64,000 bases of DNA from Pyrocephalus nanus (lineage: Eukaryota; Chordata; Aves; Passeriformes; Tyrannidae): NCBI GenBank assembly GCA_038380795.1, contig CM076272.1, forward strand, positions 3,725,001 to 3,789,000, given 5' to 3'. The position numbers and the translations under genes are program-made. Under the pieces are notes generated by a model. It saw only the letters and a program-made list of their open reading frames with translations, was not told the DNA's origin and ran no database searches. Of the stretch, positions 46,701-60,953 are shown piece by piece; the stretch's first letter is position 1; each line of letters begins with the position of its first letter.

Positions 46701-49700
46701 GGTGCCGTGCTGGCACCACGCTCGTTGTGCCAGGGCTGGCGGGAAGAGCTCCCCCAGGGATCTTGCAGGAACCCAGCCAGCTTGCTGGAGACTTTACATT
46801 TGCTTGTGTGCTATGCTTGAAAAGTTTTTGTGTTTTTTTTTTTTTTTTTTCCTCCTTAGAAACAAAAAAAGCCCGGGAAGGATTGTTTATCTTTTGAGGG
46901 AGGTCCTTTTCTGTGTGGCACAGAGCTGCCAGCTTTCTGTGGAGCCGTGGACTGCTCTCCTTAATAAGCTTCATGCAGGGGAGAGGCTCTGGAAGTTGTG
47001 ATCTGAAAGGAGCTGGACTAAGAGATCTGTCTTTCTGTAGCCTGGCTTTTCCCTTTCCTCCCCTTACCCTTTTTTTTGGCTCTTTTCTTTTCCCTGAGCG
47101 CAACCAGGTGCCTGTTTTTCCTGTCTAAAAGGTGGTGATTTAAGAGAAAGACTCTTACTTTGGTCACAGCTTGTTGGAGGCCCCTGCCATGTTCTGTGCA
47201 ACTTGTGTTAGGAGATTGTAAGGCAGTCAGTGAAAAGCCATCTGGCTGTGTGGGTCAGCAGTATTCCAGACTGGCATCCATCGGTATGGATTAGGGAGCT
47301 GCCCACCGCAAAGCCAGCATGTTTTGAGGCGGTACACTCTTGGCTCCCATTCACTGTGGCTGCAGGGGAGTCCAGGGAGCTTTCCAGCCATTGTTCTCCC
47401 AGCCTTGCTGGTCCAGCCCTTTATTCCACTGGCATTTACACACTGCTAACATCAGCTGCTCCTGTCCCCACACTGTGCTTTCCAGGTCAGCCGAGAGCAG
47501 CGTGGAGTTGTCTGCAGAGGAATCTGGCAAGGAGTATAATGGGATCAACCTGAGTTGCCCTAACACTTGACACTGACACAAGAAGCAGGCTTGTTTTGCC
47601 CTTGTGGCATTGTAGGCTCTGGCTTATTCTAGAGTCCCTTGTCTTTTGCTTTGACCTGCAGTTTCTGAGTTTAGAGGGAACTTGGTCTGCTGTGTTTTCG
47701 TTTCTCGTTTTATTTCTTCATAGCGGCAGCCACAGATGTGATTCCCTCGTCAGCAGTGTCAGTTTATAGCTCCATACCAAGCTGTGTCCAGCTTTGGAGT
47801 GGTTTATGTGTCACCTTTGGTTTGGGAACTCTTTATCTAGGACAGAGGGGAAGTTGTTATTAAAAGGCTTTCAAAACCATGCACGTAAATGAGTGGTTGC
47901 AGTGTCCTTACTGGAATTCTACTTGCCAGAAAGCCTTACCCTTTCCCCTCTCCTAAATCATGTTTTGCCACCCGAAATTCTAAAATTCTGCTGTCTCCTT
48001 CAATGACAAAAGGTGTTTTATAGTCTTTCCTCACTGAAGAAGGGTGTTTTGGGTTTCTTTACGAGGAATGATGACTCTGCAAAGCTTGGAAGATTTGGGT
48101 TCTGGCTGTGGGGGCTGGGAAAGCTCTCGAGTTGGTCACTGTAACAGTTCTCTAGAAAAATCAAGTCACACACTGTCTAAAATACAGGAAAAATCCCTTG
48201 TTGAGACAAAGCATTCCTAACTGGGAATAAAACTGAGTACATATCCTTAGCAAGTCATCCTTCAAGCATGGCAGAAGTTAGACATGGTTAAGCTGGACTT
48301 GTTCGCACATAGAAAGGAGACAGGTTGCTTGTGGAGTTTATGCCTATTGCATTGCAATCAGTTTTGGCTTGATACCTTATTCCATCTGTTGGACACTGTT
48401 GGTGATTCCTGTAATTGCAGGAATTGGCCCGAAATATTTTCTAGTAATTGCAAATTTAACACTAGGAATGACAAGCATATTAATATTCTCTCGATCTGAA
48501 TAATAATAATGTAAGAAATAAGCAAGGAAAGGGATATGTTGACACTGTAATTGCGTATTTCTATCAGTCGATCTCCAGCCATAAGCAGCAGACTTTCATC
48601 AGTCTCACTCCAGAGAATTTGGGCTTTCCCAATGACTTGTGATTGGAAAGAAGTGTACTTCAGCATGAAAGGTGATGAATAAGTAGGATAACGAAATAGG
48701 AATGAGGGAATGGACTATGTGTCATTCAGAAATATAGCAAAGCTGAGGAAAAAGAGATGCTTTATATTCATGGTTTGAAGTTCTCCCTTAAAGATCACTA
48801 ATGTGAAATAAAACACACTAGTTTCTGAAGTTGAGGGAAATTCCAAAGAAGGTCTTGGGCCACACACCTAGATTAACATGAGCTCAGTATAGGAGGGAAA
48901 CTTGTCGGTTACAGTTAGTTTATTATCTTGCCACCCATGTGACACCGCCTGGGATTAAATAGAACATGGAGAAACACTTCTGCTGCAGTGGTGAAGCTTG
49001 TTTTTCTATCCTTGCTGGTAGAAAGTCCCTTGAAGTTCCTTTCCTGATGCTCTTGTTTGTTTTCTGCTGGCTTAGCTGAGCATGAGTAATGCCAGGGATG
49101 AGGTCGGCGGCTTCTCGTGGAAGTGAGTATCCCTTGAGGGCGGGGACTGTAAGCTTTAGCTCCCCTCTCTCCCAAAATTTTCTGAGCAAGTGGCTTTTTC
49201 CATTTGTGACACACTTTCAGCTTGCTTTTCTTTTTTGGTTTAGGGTCATCTAGTAGCCGTCATCCGAACCAAGTGACTCCGAAGAAAAGCGGCCTGAAGA
49301 ACGGGCAGATGAAGAGCAAGGACGATGAGTGCTTTGGGGATGACATCGACGAAATCCCAGACACTGATTTTGATTTTGAAGGGAACCTGGCCCTTTTTGA
49401 CAAGGCAGCTGTGTTTGAAGAGATTGAAACTTATGAGAGGAGGAGTGGCACTCGTTCCCGGGGGACCCCCAGTGAGAAACCAGCTCGCTATCGGCATGAC
49501 GAGAACATCTTAGAATCGGAGCCCATAGTCTACAGAAGGATTGTGGTACCTCAGAACGCTAACAAAGAATTCTGCACGGGTATGCCACGTCCCTTACTGA
49601 TAAGCACCCAAACTGCTGCTTTTTTGGGACACATAGGGTGGATTTTTGTCTCCGAGGGGTGTCTGTCAGCTTAATGCCATACAAACAAGGGCATTTGTTC

Positions 49701-52700
49701 ACGTGAGGTTGGATTTGTGTATCTGCACACAGCCTTTATTTGCAATATTTTTGAGGTAACAAATATTCAGGTAGGGGAGAAAGGTAAGTATTTTTACAGT
49801 AGGGAACGAAACTGATGGTTGGATAACAGGAGTGGGGACTGTATGAGAGATGTTCAAATCCTTGCTTTGATTTTGGTAGCCTAGTGAACCAGCATGGACT
49901 CGATTGCTGGCTCTGGAGTGGGGCAAAAGGGATGGTCTCAGGCTTTGTGCTTTCATGTTTGAAGGCAGGAGATTTCATGTGCTTCTGATACTCCTTGGGT
50001 CGTAGTTCCAAATTTCTGCATGATTTTAAATGCAATTCCAGAAACAGTTCTGGCTCTTTTCATCCATAATTCCAAACATTCTTTGTACAAAAGGCTTCTT
50101 GTGTGGGGTCTCCCCCTCACTTACTGTCCATTGAGCCCTGGAAGGCTGGTCTTTGTTGTAAAAGGAAAGAAGACCTTCTAGGCAGGTGCCTGAGTCGAAA
50201 TATTCCAGTGTATCATCAGGGGAAATTAGTTTGACTCACTGGTGCCAGCTGCTGTGCAGATGTTTTCCTGCAACTCTGATTTCTGGTCCTTGCTGCTACC
50301 AAGTCGGCTCTTGGATGGACGAGAAGGAAGTGGGGTGGGTCAGTGAGCAGTACTCCTCAGTCAAAATCAGGAAGATTAATCAGCTCCTAATCTGTAGCTC
50401 TGGGGAAAGCAAGGGTTCTTAGTTCATGTTCAGTAGAATTTTTTTGGCCAAACACCAGATAATGGTGATTTCACAAGGAGTCACTTATGGATATGAATAG
50501 ATTTTACTCTGACAAATCTTTTTATTTCTCTTCATATACAAACTATTAAGTATAGCAGATGTGCTTTGTGCCACATTTAGCTCCAAATTCCTTGATAACT
50601 TAAGCCTAGTTGGGATGCCTTGCCTTTGGTTTTTAGCTTGCAAAAAATGTAGGAGTAAAGGAAAGCTGACATTCCAGGAACATTTCCACATCAGAATAAA
50701 ATCAAATTTCAGATCTTTTTGCAGATTCACAAAACAGCTGATATCCTGGTGGTCTGAGCAGAAGTGTGAGCAGGCCCTTGGTCTGTCATTCTTTCCCTGC
50801 CCAGAAATTCCATCTGGGGTGTGAAAAGCTTCAGGGAAGGAAGCTCATGGATCTGTAATGATTTGCTGCTTTTCAGTTTTTAGAAAGTATTCTTTTTTTA
50901 ATGGTTCTGGTATATAACAATATCCTAGTTTTCCACTTGTGTCATCCCTCTTCCTATTGCTCCATTCTGGTTTCGAGTGAGAGGAAAAAATAGTGCAGTC
51001 CTAGCAGAACTGTCCAGCTCAGTGTTGTGTTTCCAAGGATCCTTAAGGAAAAGGGAAAGAAACACGCAGTGAGACTTTTCCCCCACTGCTTTGTCTTTCA
51101 CAATTCTAAGACTTCCTGAGGCAGCAGTGAGAGTTCAGTGTTAAGGGCTTTTTTCCTGCTTAATTTAACCTCTTACTTTTTAAATCTCTGCAAGCTTTCA
51201 GCATCTCTCTGTGGCAAGGAGCTGCACCGATTGCCTGCGTGCTGTGTGAATAAGTGCCTCTTCATTTTGTATGTGATTTCCTATTTATTTGGTGGTTTTT
51301 CGTTTGTTTTTTTTTTTTAACATTTCCTACTTGTCAATCCATCTTCCAGCTGGCTTGTTTGAGAGGAGACAGGGCCTCTGTAGGTGTCTAGTCTGAAACA
51401 AAAGCTAAGCCACTGTTGGCAGCCAATCTGAGCAGAATGGCTGATACGGGATTCCAGCAGTAGAATTCCTGAGAGGAAAACCACCATACAATAAACAGCA
51501 GTAAGTAAATCGAGGGATAAAAGCTAAATCCTCTTTGCTGAACTCTGTCATCCTTTCCTCTGGAGCTCCTGGCTGCCCATCTGCAGCGTGCTGAGAGGAG
51601 CAGCCCCGTGAAAGGAGAAGTGTCTTGTTTTGCTCTTGGCAGGGCTGCCCAGGGAGGGTGGTCAGCGACTCCACTCGGTCGTTGCAGGGTCTCACCATCC
51701 TCATTAGCTGCTGTTGGCTGATTAGTCTCCCCTCTAGAATTCTGGATTTGTTTGGAATAAAAGCTGGCCTGTCACACGACAGGCAGTGGCCTGCCGCCTG
51801 CGCTGAGCTGGGCACGTTCACAGTCCCATGAATGATGATAGAATTGTCCCAGTGCTGTGTCTCGGGATCTTTTTCCCACAGAGGATGACTTCCTTTGTGT
51901 CCACTGAGGAAGTTTACTCTTGCTTAGGGAATACTAATGGCCATCTAGGAAAAGCTCTTGTAACAGTGGTAACTTTCCTGCTGTTTCTGGCAGTCAGTCA
52001 AGTGCTTTTTGTAGCGAGGCAACCCTCTGAGGGACAGTCTGCCTGGAGTAACGATGGACTGTCTCTTGGAAAAAGTAATCCCAATGTCTTTGTTTAGCAA
52101 CTGGGAAGAGGATGCTGAGCTGTAGGTAGCCTGCTTTGTAGTGGCTCAAAGAGCAGCTGCTGAAATTAGATGAGTGCCAAGAGCTCCAAGCGCGTTTATT
52201 TTGGATATGTGGCAGGAATTCTTCCTACAGAGTTTTTTTCTGGTTTGCTAAGGGAAGCTGTACTTGCAAAAAACACTTCTAAGTTATAGGAGAAAGAAGG
52301 GCTTTGTCATTTTTTTACCCTAGGCCAATCTGAAAAACGATTGTGTTAATAGAGCCCTGACTTAGACAGTGATTCTCTGTCTGCTGTAGCAGCACAAACA
52401 CTGATGCTGTAGATTGACAGGGAGTTAATATCCAGCTCTTATCACTGTGGGACAGGAAGAAGTCTGTGAATCCCTGTGTGCTTTTTTTATGCCATGGAGC
52501 TAGGAAGTAACCAGGATGGTGCAGAGGGAAAAACAAACTGCTGAGGTCAGTTTCCCAAAAGACTCAGAGCTTCCAGCCTGAGGTTTTGTTACTCAAATAA
52601 GTTGGTATGTATAGGATAAATGCTGCAGTCCACCAGGATGCTTTTCTGAGAGCTAGTTTTGTGGAGCCAGGCTGTCAAGTAGGCACAACCATGTGTTTTA

Positions 52701-55700
52701 GAAGTAAGCAGGGAATATATTCCAACCAAAAGTGAAAACCTGAAGCTAATGTAGCTTACCAGGTCTTGGATCACGACTGAGCTGAGTCCATCCCTGGGGC
52801 TCCACATGTGAATCCCTCTTAAATACACCAGTAGTCTTGACTCTTGGCTGCTATGGATCCGTCTGTGTACTGAGAAGTGTTTAACAAAAACTGCCTCCCT
52901 GGAAAGGCTGATACTTGCAGGAGGTGTGAACTGTCTTTTTCTACTTCCAGAGCTGTCCAGATGGAGAATTTAAATGCATGTTTGGCTTAGGTCTGTCTCT
53001 GTTCCTTCTGCTGGCACTAAAACAACCTGTGTTTGAACACCACTGTGTTTTGGGATCGGGTCTGTTAGCAAAGCCAACATGCTGCAGGAATGTTGTAGCT
53101 CAGAGGAGTTTGCAGAAGGGTGGAGTGTCCCAGTTCATCATCAGTGACTCTGTACAGAACAATCTCCAGCATGCCAGGCTGTTCTCATGGTTCTCACGTA
53201 TGTAAAGTGTTTATTATTTCCCTGCTGTACTGGCAAGTCTTTGTCCAAAGCAGGTTCTCCTCTAGTTAACACCGTTAGTGTAGAAAATACCCCGTTTCCA
53301 TCTCAGTCTCTCTTTTCTGGAAAATAAATGTGATTTTTTAAGACTCAGCTGCTGAGTCAAAGTTGTCAAGTAAAAGCAGGCCTGTGCTCAAAAAAAGGGG
53401 AGTAAGTGTCATTTTTTTTCTGTGCTCTCCCAACCAGACCTCAAGCCTGTCCTTCAGACAACCTTTTTTCTTCACTATGAGGAGATGGCAGAAGAAAATA
53501 CGGGCAGGCAGAACTTATGAGCCAGGATCAGACCTCAAAACTAAGGCTGGGCATGTCCTGTGAGGGCAATGCCAACAGTATGGCTTTTTCTTTGGTGTGC
53601 CATGTCCTTGACTGACTTTTCTACTCTCTGTAGCTTTTAGCTCTTCAGTGTCTGGATGACTGCCTTGTGTATACTGAATGTGTGAAATGTTTCTGGGACC
53701 TTTTGAGAAAAGTGCAAATGAAGTTTGCTTTATCCAACCGCCGGAAAAACACAAAAGTGCTCACGGGGCAAAGTCCCTTTGTCCCTCTGATAGTTTTTTT
53801 GCTCAGCTGGAGTGAATTGTGCGCTAATGCTGGGAGAGGCTGACACTGGAAGGTCAGCCAGAACCGCAGAATTTGTCATAATTAAAAATAATGATGATTA
53901 ATGAAAAGAAATCCAAACCTTAAGGTTGTGGAGAAAATGATTCTTTTTTTTTGGGCAACAACTGTGTTTTTGCTGAGTCTGCAGGCAGGTGATTCCAGCT
54001 TTACAACCAGCAAAGGACAGCACCAATGTCCCATTTGTCTAATGTGGACAAGAGGTACAGACCACAAGGCTGTCAGACCATAAGGCTCTGGAACCTGGAC
54101 TTTGTTATTGGAATTAATGGTGTTAATACAGCTTTCAGGAGATCCTAAGGCTAGTTCTATCTGATCCATTCCTGTACCTTGCCTGGATTTATTTTAGCAA
54201 AGAACAAGAAACAGAGAATTTATTTTGGCAGAGAACTAGAGAACTGGGGAAATGGTCAAGAGGAAAAAATAGGGCTTAATGCCTTAACACTCCTGTAGCA
54301 TCAACCCTCTCATTTTTCCCTGCCCCTGCAAGCTCAGGAAGCATTTGGGCATCAGGGAATGACATTCAGGGCTCGTTTGGGAGAAAAAATCCAAATTCTT
54401 TAACTTTTTGAGAGCTCGCTTGGTCCTTCTGCTGCCATAGGGTGTTTTGTCCATCCAGTGTGACTCTGCATGTCACAAAACTGTTTAGTTTGTATCTGCC
54501 TTGTGGGGTTTTTTTCCCAGGCAGCTGCAAAATACATTTATTTAATATTAAAAGGCCTGAGCTAATTTATTTTATTGCCTTCATTAGCAAACAATAAAGA
54601 TGCCCTGTCCAACCCAAACATAATTAAAGTTGGCACGGCTTCAGTTTTGTGGCAGTAGTGTTATTGTTTGTGGGTTTACACATCGCCTCCTTGATTGCTC
54701 TCTGCCAGAGTTTATTTAACTCCCCGAGTCTGCTTTTGATAAGCCAGTCTGACTGGTTGGACCTTGCGTGAGGGCAAAGAAGGGAAGTTCTCTTGGCATT
54801 TCATCCTGCTCCTGAGAGGGAGCAATTAGGACAAACTGGCATGCTAAATGCTGCCTCCCAGTAACCTCCTTTGATTTAACCCACTGGGCACTGGGTGGCA
54901 TCTAGCTAATGGTAAATGCAGTTTTACTAAAGCTAATGGCTGAGGAAATGATGTGGATGGGTACAGAGGAGCTCCATACTAAATTGGATAGATTCAGAAC
55001 ATAGATCATCTGTTTTGTTGTCCTAGTTCGGGGAGTTTGTGCAAAATTTAAGCGGGGAATTTGTGGACTGTTCAGAAGGAGTAAAAGTAGAGTTTGGGAG
55101 CTCCCTGTTTGGGGTTAGCAGAGGATGTGTCTCTGTAAACTGTTTGGGGAGATCCTGACCTTGGGTCACTGGTTCCAAATCTTCCCTCAAAATCTTACCT
55201 TGAAAAAATGAGATGAAGTAGGAGAACTGTGAAGGGGAGTGGGGCAGAGCCGGGGCTGCGTGACTGCAGAGCGGGTGGGTGACCACGGGGCAGGTGCGTG
55301 ACTGGTGTGACGGACTCAGGGCTGTTCGTGGTTATGACTCGGAGTGTTTGGTGGCTGCTATCAGGAGTCTGGGGTGGCTTTGATAACGTGCCTGCCTGCT
55401 TGGAACGAGAGCCTGGGAGCAGAGGTGACTTCATCGGCAATTAGCGTGCAAGGTCAAGGGCTGGGAAACGGTTGGGCCCTCACTATCTGCAAGGACCTCA
55501 CCGGGGAGTCCAGGAATGAAGTCTGGAAGGACTCAGCAGTGTCTGTTCCACAGCATTTTGCTGTGACCTTGCAGAAGCACCTCCGATTTGACTCTGAAAA
55601 CCTCAAGAGGTGCAAAAGCTCCCATTTCCGCCATAGCTTGACTTAGTGGTTGGTAACTGGGGCACCGGGGGAAATGGGGCAGTACACGTAATGTTTCACA

Positions 55701-58700
55701 GTTAAAATACACACTGCATTTCTCATTTGAATGTGGCACTTGCTTGTTACGACTGGTTCTTGCTATGTTTTCTGTCTGCAGAGGAGCCCAAACCCACGAG
55801 TAACGGCTGGGTTTCCTCCCGGAGAGGATGTGTGGGCTGGGGCTGTTCCCTTCTGAGCTTGTAGTGCTGCAGAGTGTTTTCCCTGTGCCACATCATGTTG
55901 CCATGATTCTTTCCCATTAGCATGGGCAGTCCAAACCTAGTTGGGCTGCCATGAACACCCAGGAGCCCTCTGTCACCTCCAGTTCAGAGGTGGGAGTGGC
56001 TGTGGGAGCGTGATGGTGACCCAAGGTTGCTGGGTGGTGAAAACTGGTAAAGGGACAAGAGAGAAGCTGATGGAGGGATTGAGTTCATGCTGTGACCTGA
56101 TGTTTGGTGTTGTGCCTGAGCAGGTGTTGGTTTGAGTCCTGGACCTTTCTGACTCGTGGTGCCTGACTCCTGTGCACCTCATCTGCCTGTCCCAGAGCTG
56201 AAGCTGACAGCTGGACTCAGCTGGGGTTCCTTGTACTGGAAATCCTCAAATGCAGAGCAAAGGGGTCAGAGATCAGAATTATTTTGGAGAAAAGTTAGGA
56301 TAAAGAGGCTGATTGCTGTGGCTGGGTATTAAGAAGAAATTCTTCCCTGTGAGGGTGGTGAGGCTCTGGCCCAGGTTGCCCAGAGAAGCTGTGGCTGCCC
56401 CATCCCTGGAAATTTTCAAGGCCAGGTTGGACAGGGCTTGGAGCAACCTGGTCTAGTGGGGTATGTCTCTGCAGGGGTGGAATAAGATGAGGTCCCTTCC
56501 AACCCAAACCATTCCATGACTCTGTGATATCTGTCTGGGTGATGCAGCTGTTTCTCACCTGTTCCTTAGGTTTTGCATTCTCTCTACAATTACCATTACT
56601 AATTATTTCCAGTTTTCTTGTCTTCTGCTATTCAATAACCACCAAAAAATTCCTGTGGCTCCCCTGAGCAGAAACTGCCTTTAGGTGGCAAGAAATCCTC
56701 TGTGTTTATTTCCGGGAGAGTTTACAGATGCTGTTGTGGGGTTCATTTATGTGGAGTCAGTGCCAGCTTGGCCTGCTTGGAGCGGGGAAGTATAAAAAAT
56801 CACCCTGAACAGTTCCTCAGGCATGTGCTTCTCTTAGCTGCTGATTCCAGGCAAGCTGGCTGTAGAAGGGAGTGGGAAGGATGTATCCCTGACTACTTCA
56901 GGTGCTGTTCTCAGCACTCAACAAAGCGTCTCGTTTGTTTTCCCTTGATCCACGTGCTGGAGAATTTCCTGGCTTGCTAGACCAGGCTGTCAGAAATGCC
57001 TGGGAAGTATTTCTGCAGAGTTTGTTCTTTGATCATTTCCCTGCTGCTGTAGTGTGTCGTGATCCAGCTGTTGTGTCTGGAGCAGCCCTTCTGGCACGGC
57101 ACAGCTCAGGGAACGCCTGCCTAGTAAATGTGGGATGACTTGTTTTGCGGTGATGTGTGGGATTTTGGGGACCAGTGTCAGGAAGCAAAGCACATCCAAA
57201 CTTTTTTGATCAGAAATCTGCTTCACAGCTTCTCTTCTGACTTTCACAGTGCTCAAGAACAGTTTATGTGTGGGTTAAAGCACTGGTGGCCTGGAAAAAA
57301 CTTAATATCCCATCTATAAGTCACAAAGGCCTTCTCAGTGCGTGTGTTGCTAAAATTGCCTGCTGAATTTTTGTGGAAGCATGTTATTTTAAGCTCAGCA
57401 GTTGCATTTAGCTGTCTCTGCTTCACTTCACTCAGAGTAGGCTGATGCACTAATTTGGATTTGTCTGATGGTCTCGGAAAGAACCTGGAATACTGGGGGA
57501 AGCAGACCGTTGGTAACAGCTGATAAGCTTTTTCACTGCCGTTGTTTCTGTCTCTTGATTGTCCCTATTTCTGTCTCCCTCCCCTCTTTTTGAACCCTAG
57601 ACTCTGGGCTGGTGGTTCCAAGTGTGTCCTATGAGCTCCACAAAAAGCTGCTCTCGGTGGCGGAGAAGCACGGGCTGACTCTGGAGCGGAGGCTGGAGAT
57701 GACGGGAGTGTGTGCCAGCCAGATGGCCCTGAGCCTCCTCGGGGGACCCAACAGGTAAATATTGTTCCACTAAAGGTGAGCTAAAAGGCTCCAAGGTTTC
57801 CTCCAAGGTCACTGGGATGTGGGTGCCTGCTGTCAAAGGGCTTCTTTTTCCACTCCTGCATCCCAGGAATGTCTCTTGACTCGAAGCAGAGAGATGAGAT
57901 TTTTCTCTCCCCTTACTGGGAATTTTTTCAGGGAACTGAGCTTTGCACAGGTGTTGCCTGAGGCAGGTTAGGCCTCTGCAGAATATCTAATGAGCTGCTC
58001 CTTTTTGCACATAAATAAACCTTCCCTTTGTTGTTTTTACATACTACAATTTAATGATATCAATAAAACCAGAAGACAGTTCACGGAAACAAAGTGCTGC
58101 TTAGCTTCTGGCGGGGCTAAATTAGCTTTTCAGGGATTTGCACCTCACCTGAGAGCAATCCTGCTCTTTTGGAGGGCTGTTTGCAGCAGGTTTGGAGTGC
58201 ACTTATTGCTTTTTGCATGAACAAATGTGCTGACTCTTTTGAAGAGCCTTCTCTGTGCCTGCACTTCCGTAGTTGTTGATGTGGGTAGAAATTGCACCTG
58301 CGTTGTTATGGTGTTGATAGCTGTTCCAAATTACTTGCTCTTGACATGAAAGTTAACCCTTAAACCCCCATCTGTTTATTCAGTAGTACTTTATGAGGAC
58401 CTGATCATTTGATGTAGAGCAGCAAGTGATGACATACAGGCAGCACTGACCCTTGTCAGCTGAAATTCCTGCTCTAAGCCCTGATGGCTTCCGGGCCAGA
58501 TTAACTTTATTGTGCAGTTGATAAGGCTTAGGGAGTAAAAATCATTTCTTCTTTTTAATTCTGACTCTGCTCATGGAGAAACTCACCCCGTATGTTTAAG
58601 GCTGGATAGTCAGCTTTCTTCTGCAGTCAGAGACCTTGGGACCTTGTGCTCTCAGTTGGAGGTGCAAGGAAGTCATGAAGGGAATGAGAAGGGAAGGCTG

Positions 58701-60953
58701 TAGGAGCCTTCCAGTATCTGAAGGGGCCTACAAGGAAACCAGGGAGGGGCTCTTCAGGAACTGAAAGAGGGGAAATTTAGGTTAGATATACAGAATAAAT
58801 TCTTCCCTGTGGGGGTGGTGAGGCCTTGGCACAGGTTCCATCCCTGGAAGTGTTCAAGGCCAGGTTGGACGGGGCTTGGAGCAACGTGGTCTAGTGGAAG
58901 GTGTCCCTGCCTGTGGCAGGTGGGTGGAACAAGATGATCTTAAAGGTCCCTACAACCCAAACTAGTTTGTGATTCTATGAACCTGCAAGCGGAGCAGCTC
59001 TCTACAGTCAGCACCACACAGGGATGTGGGTTCCTGCTTCACAGCGGTGGAAGATTTACAAAACACCTGGCAATTTGCATTTTACTGTTTTTTTTTTCTT
59101 TCTTTTTAATTTTTTTTCTCATGCAGGAAGAGAGCAGGAGGCTTTGGGGTTTATTAACAGTCCCTTTTGTCTGTGTTTCAGGCTGAACCCCAAGAACGTG
59201 CACCAGCGGCCCACGGTAGCGCTGCTGTGCGGCCCCCACGTGAAGGGGGCTCAGGGGATCAGCTGCGGGCGGCACCTCTCCAACCACGACGTCCATGTCA
59301 TCCTTTTCCTCCCCAACTTCGTCAAGATGCTGGAATCCATCACCAACGAGCTGAACCTTTTCAGCAAGACGCAAGGCCAGCAGGTGTCCAGCGTCAAAGG
59401 TAAAGGGCCGAGGAGCAGATGGGTTCTCCGGCGCGTCTCTTCCTGGTGCCTGCCCGCTCCCCTGGCACCATCTAGTGGCACTGCTGTGGCTGGGTGGCTG
59501 CTCAGAGGCTGGAGGGACAGCAGGCACTCCAACAGTGGAGCAGTTGTGCTGCTACAGCTGTTTCTGGTCGGAACAAATACGGAAGAACTGCTGTGTGGAT
59601 CCGAGTGAGAGCAACCATTCTTGTAGGATAAGGGCCTGCCTTGTTCAGCATGTTGAAACTGCGAGTGAATGAGCATCCAGCTGCTGCTGCAGAACAGGAG
59701 GCAGTTTTTCGGAGCTAGTCCCAGCAGCTGTCAGAATTCCTGTCTCAGTATTCCGTAGAATAAACTGAGCTCCTCTGAGTGCCAGCTTCCGAGTGTCATT
59801 TCACCAGTCGTTTTTTCCAACTTGGCTCATTTAAACTTCTTGGGGGAAACAAACCTGGGAATTAGGGCCAGTCCTGGGCTGACAGAGCTACTTGCCTGTT
59901 ACAAAACACTATAAAAGGTTTGAACTGGTTTCCCAGAGACAGTGTGGCTTCCCATCCCAGGTTGGACGGGGCTTGGAGCAACCTGGTCTAGCGGAAGGTG
60001 TGGCAGGGGGGGTGTAATGAGATGAACTTAAGGGTCCCTTCCAACCCAAACCTTTGCATGATTTTGCACCAAGGACTTTGTGGTGTGTCAGGTAAGGGGA
60101 ATGGAGCAGAAGGTGGGAATGCAGCAGATGTGATACAGAGCAGGTGAGCGCAGAGAGCTACGGAGCTTGGTGGGACAGGCAGCAGTGCAGCACACCAGCT
60201 TCCTTTCCATAGCAGAGGTAGTTGGTATGTTCCAGAAAAACAGCCTTGTTTTTCAGCTTGTGAAATAGAAAATGGTCCTTTTATCATGGAAAGAAAGCAC
60301 TACTGCTACCCTGGGCTGCCTGGGCTGGTGAGCTCAGCAGTACTGGTGCTGCTCACATGCTGACCACCCGATGAGATTTTGTACCTGAGAGGCTGTGGAC
60401 GTTCCCAAAGTGTTAAAGAGATGTTCAGTACTGATGATGGTATTTTTGGAGAAGGATGGCAATTAACAGCTGGTAAGGCCAGACTGTGCAAGCAGGACTG
60501 TGGATGCTGGGGGTGAAACCAAAAATCTACTAGCAGTGCAAAGAGGGAGGCACCAATGAGCCTCAGTTCGTGGTTTCAGCTTGTTCTCAGCGCTCAGCGG
60601 TGTTTGTGTTTCTTTCAGACCTCCCAGACACCCCCGTTGACCTAGTGATCAACTGCCTGGATTGTCACGAAAATGCCTTTCTGAGAGATCAGCCTTGGTA
60701 CAAAGCAGTTGTGGACTGGGCCAACCAGAACCGGGCCCCCGTCCTCAGCATCGACCCCCCGATCAGCGAGATGGAGCTGGGCATCGACGCCAAGTGGTCG
60801 CTGGCCCTGGGCCTGCCCCTGCCCCTGGGCGAGCGCGCAGGCCGCGTGTACCTCTGTGACATTGGCATTCCCCAGAAGGTCTTTCAGGAAGTGGGAATAA
60901 ACTACCACTCGCCCTTCGGCTGCAAATTCGTCATCCCCCTGCACTCCACTTAG
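43775..60953 (+). CDS. EDC3: Enhancer of mRNA decapping 3 (6 coding exons, 506 aa)
   Basis: EDC3 is a P-body scaffold that binds DCP2 and the helicase DDX6 to promote mRNA decapping. Coding exons: 43775-43938, 45141-45454, 49244-49579, 57601-57754, 59182-59399 and 60619-60953. All phases close, giving 507 codons including stop TAG at 60951-60953; human EDC3 is 508 aa. The N-terminal LSm domain starts MATDWLGSIVSINCG and runs to about residue 75. A linker contains RRRHNSWSSSSRHPN. The FDF motif lies at 202-204, followed by EGNLALFDKAAVFEEI. The C-terminal YjeF-N-like domain starts around residue 280 (VSYELHKKLLSVAEKHGL) and includes LCGPHVKGAQGISCGRHL and NYHSPFGCKFVIPLHST. Eighteen nt of 5'UTR precede the ATG in its exon (acceptor at 43756). 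The gene looks intact. Confidence 0.97.
43939..45140 (+). other. EDC3: EDC3 intron 2
   Basis: It contains a short (TG)n(TA)n microsatellite at 44158-44182. The rest is AT-rich and unremarkable. Confidence 0.6.
45455..49243 (+). other. EDC3: EDC3 intron 3
   Basis: A T-run lies at 46833-46850. Scattered open frames show no domains. No CR1 was recognised in this intron. Confidence 0.6.
49580..57600 (+). other. EDC3: EDC3 intron 4 (about 8 kb)
   Basis: This is the largest intron in the window. It is AT-richer unique sequence with one clear CR1 at 56310-56532. I recognise no nested gene or RNA gene. Confidence 0.6.
56310..56532 (+). mobile_element. CR1 3' fragment in EDC3 intron 4
   Basis: AAGAAATTCTTCCCTGTGAG, GCCCAGGTTGCCCAGAGAAG, GCCCCATCCCTGGAAATTTTC, GCAACCTGGTCTAGTGG and CCTTCCAACCCAAACCATTC are all present. 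Plus orientation. Confidence 0.93.
57755..59181 (+). other. EDC3: EDC3 intron 5
   Basis: It holds a CR1 at 58640-58980 and a T-rich tract at 59085-59120 shortly before the acceptor. Nothing else was recognised. Confidence 0.6.
58640..58980 (+). mobile_element. CR1 3' fragment in EDC3 intron 5
   Basis: GGAGCCTTCCAGTATCTGAAG, AAATTCTTCCCTGTGGGGGTG, GGACGGGGCTTGGAGCAAC and TGTGATTCTATGA are present. Plus orientation. A 19-20 bp deletion is apparent at CACAGGTTCCATCCC relative to the usual CAGGTTGCCCAGAGAAG form. Confidence 0.92.
59400..60618 (+). other. EDC3: EDC3 intron 6
   Basis: It holds a CR1 fragment at 59915-60065; the rest is unremarkable. It ends with TTTCTTTCAG before 60619. Confidence 0.6.
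59915..60065 (+). mobile_element. CR1 3' fragment in EDC3 intron 6
   Basis: AGGTTGGACGGGGCTTGGAG, GCAACCTGGTCTAGCGG and GGGTCCCTTCCAACCC are present, with a decayed tail (TTTGCATGATTTTG). Plus orientation. Confidence 0.88.
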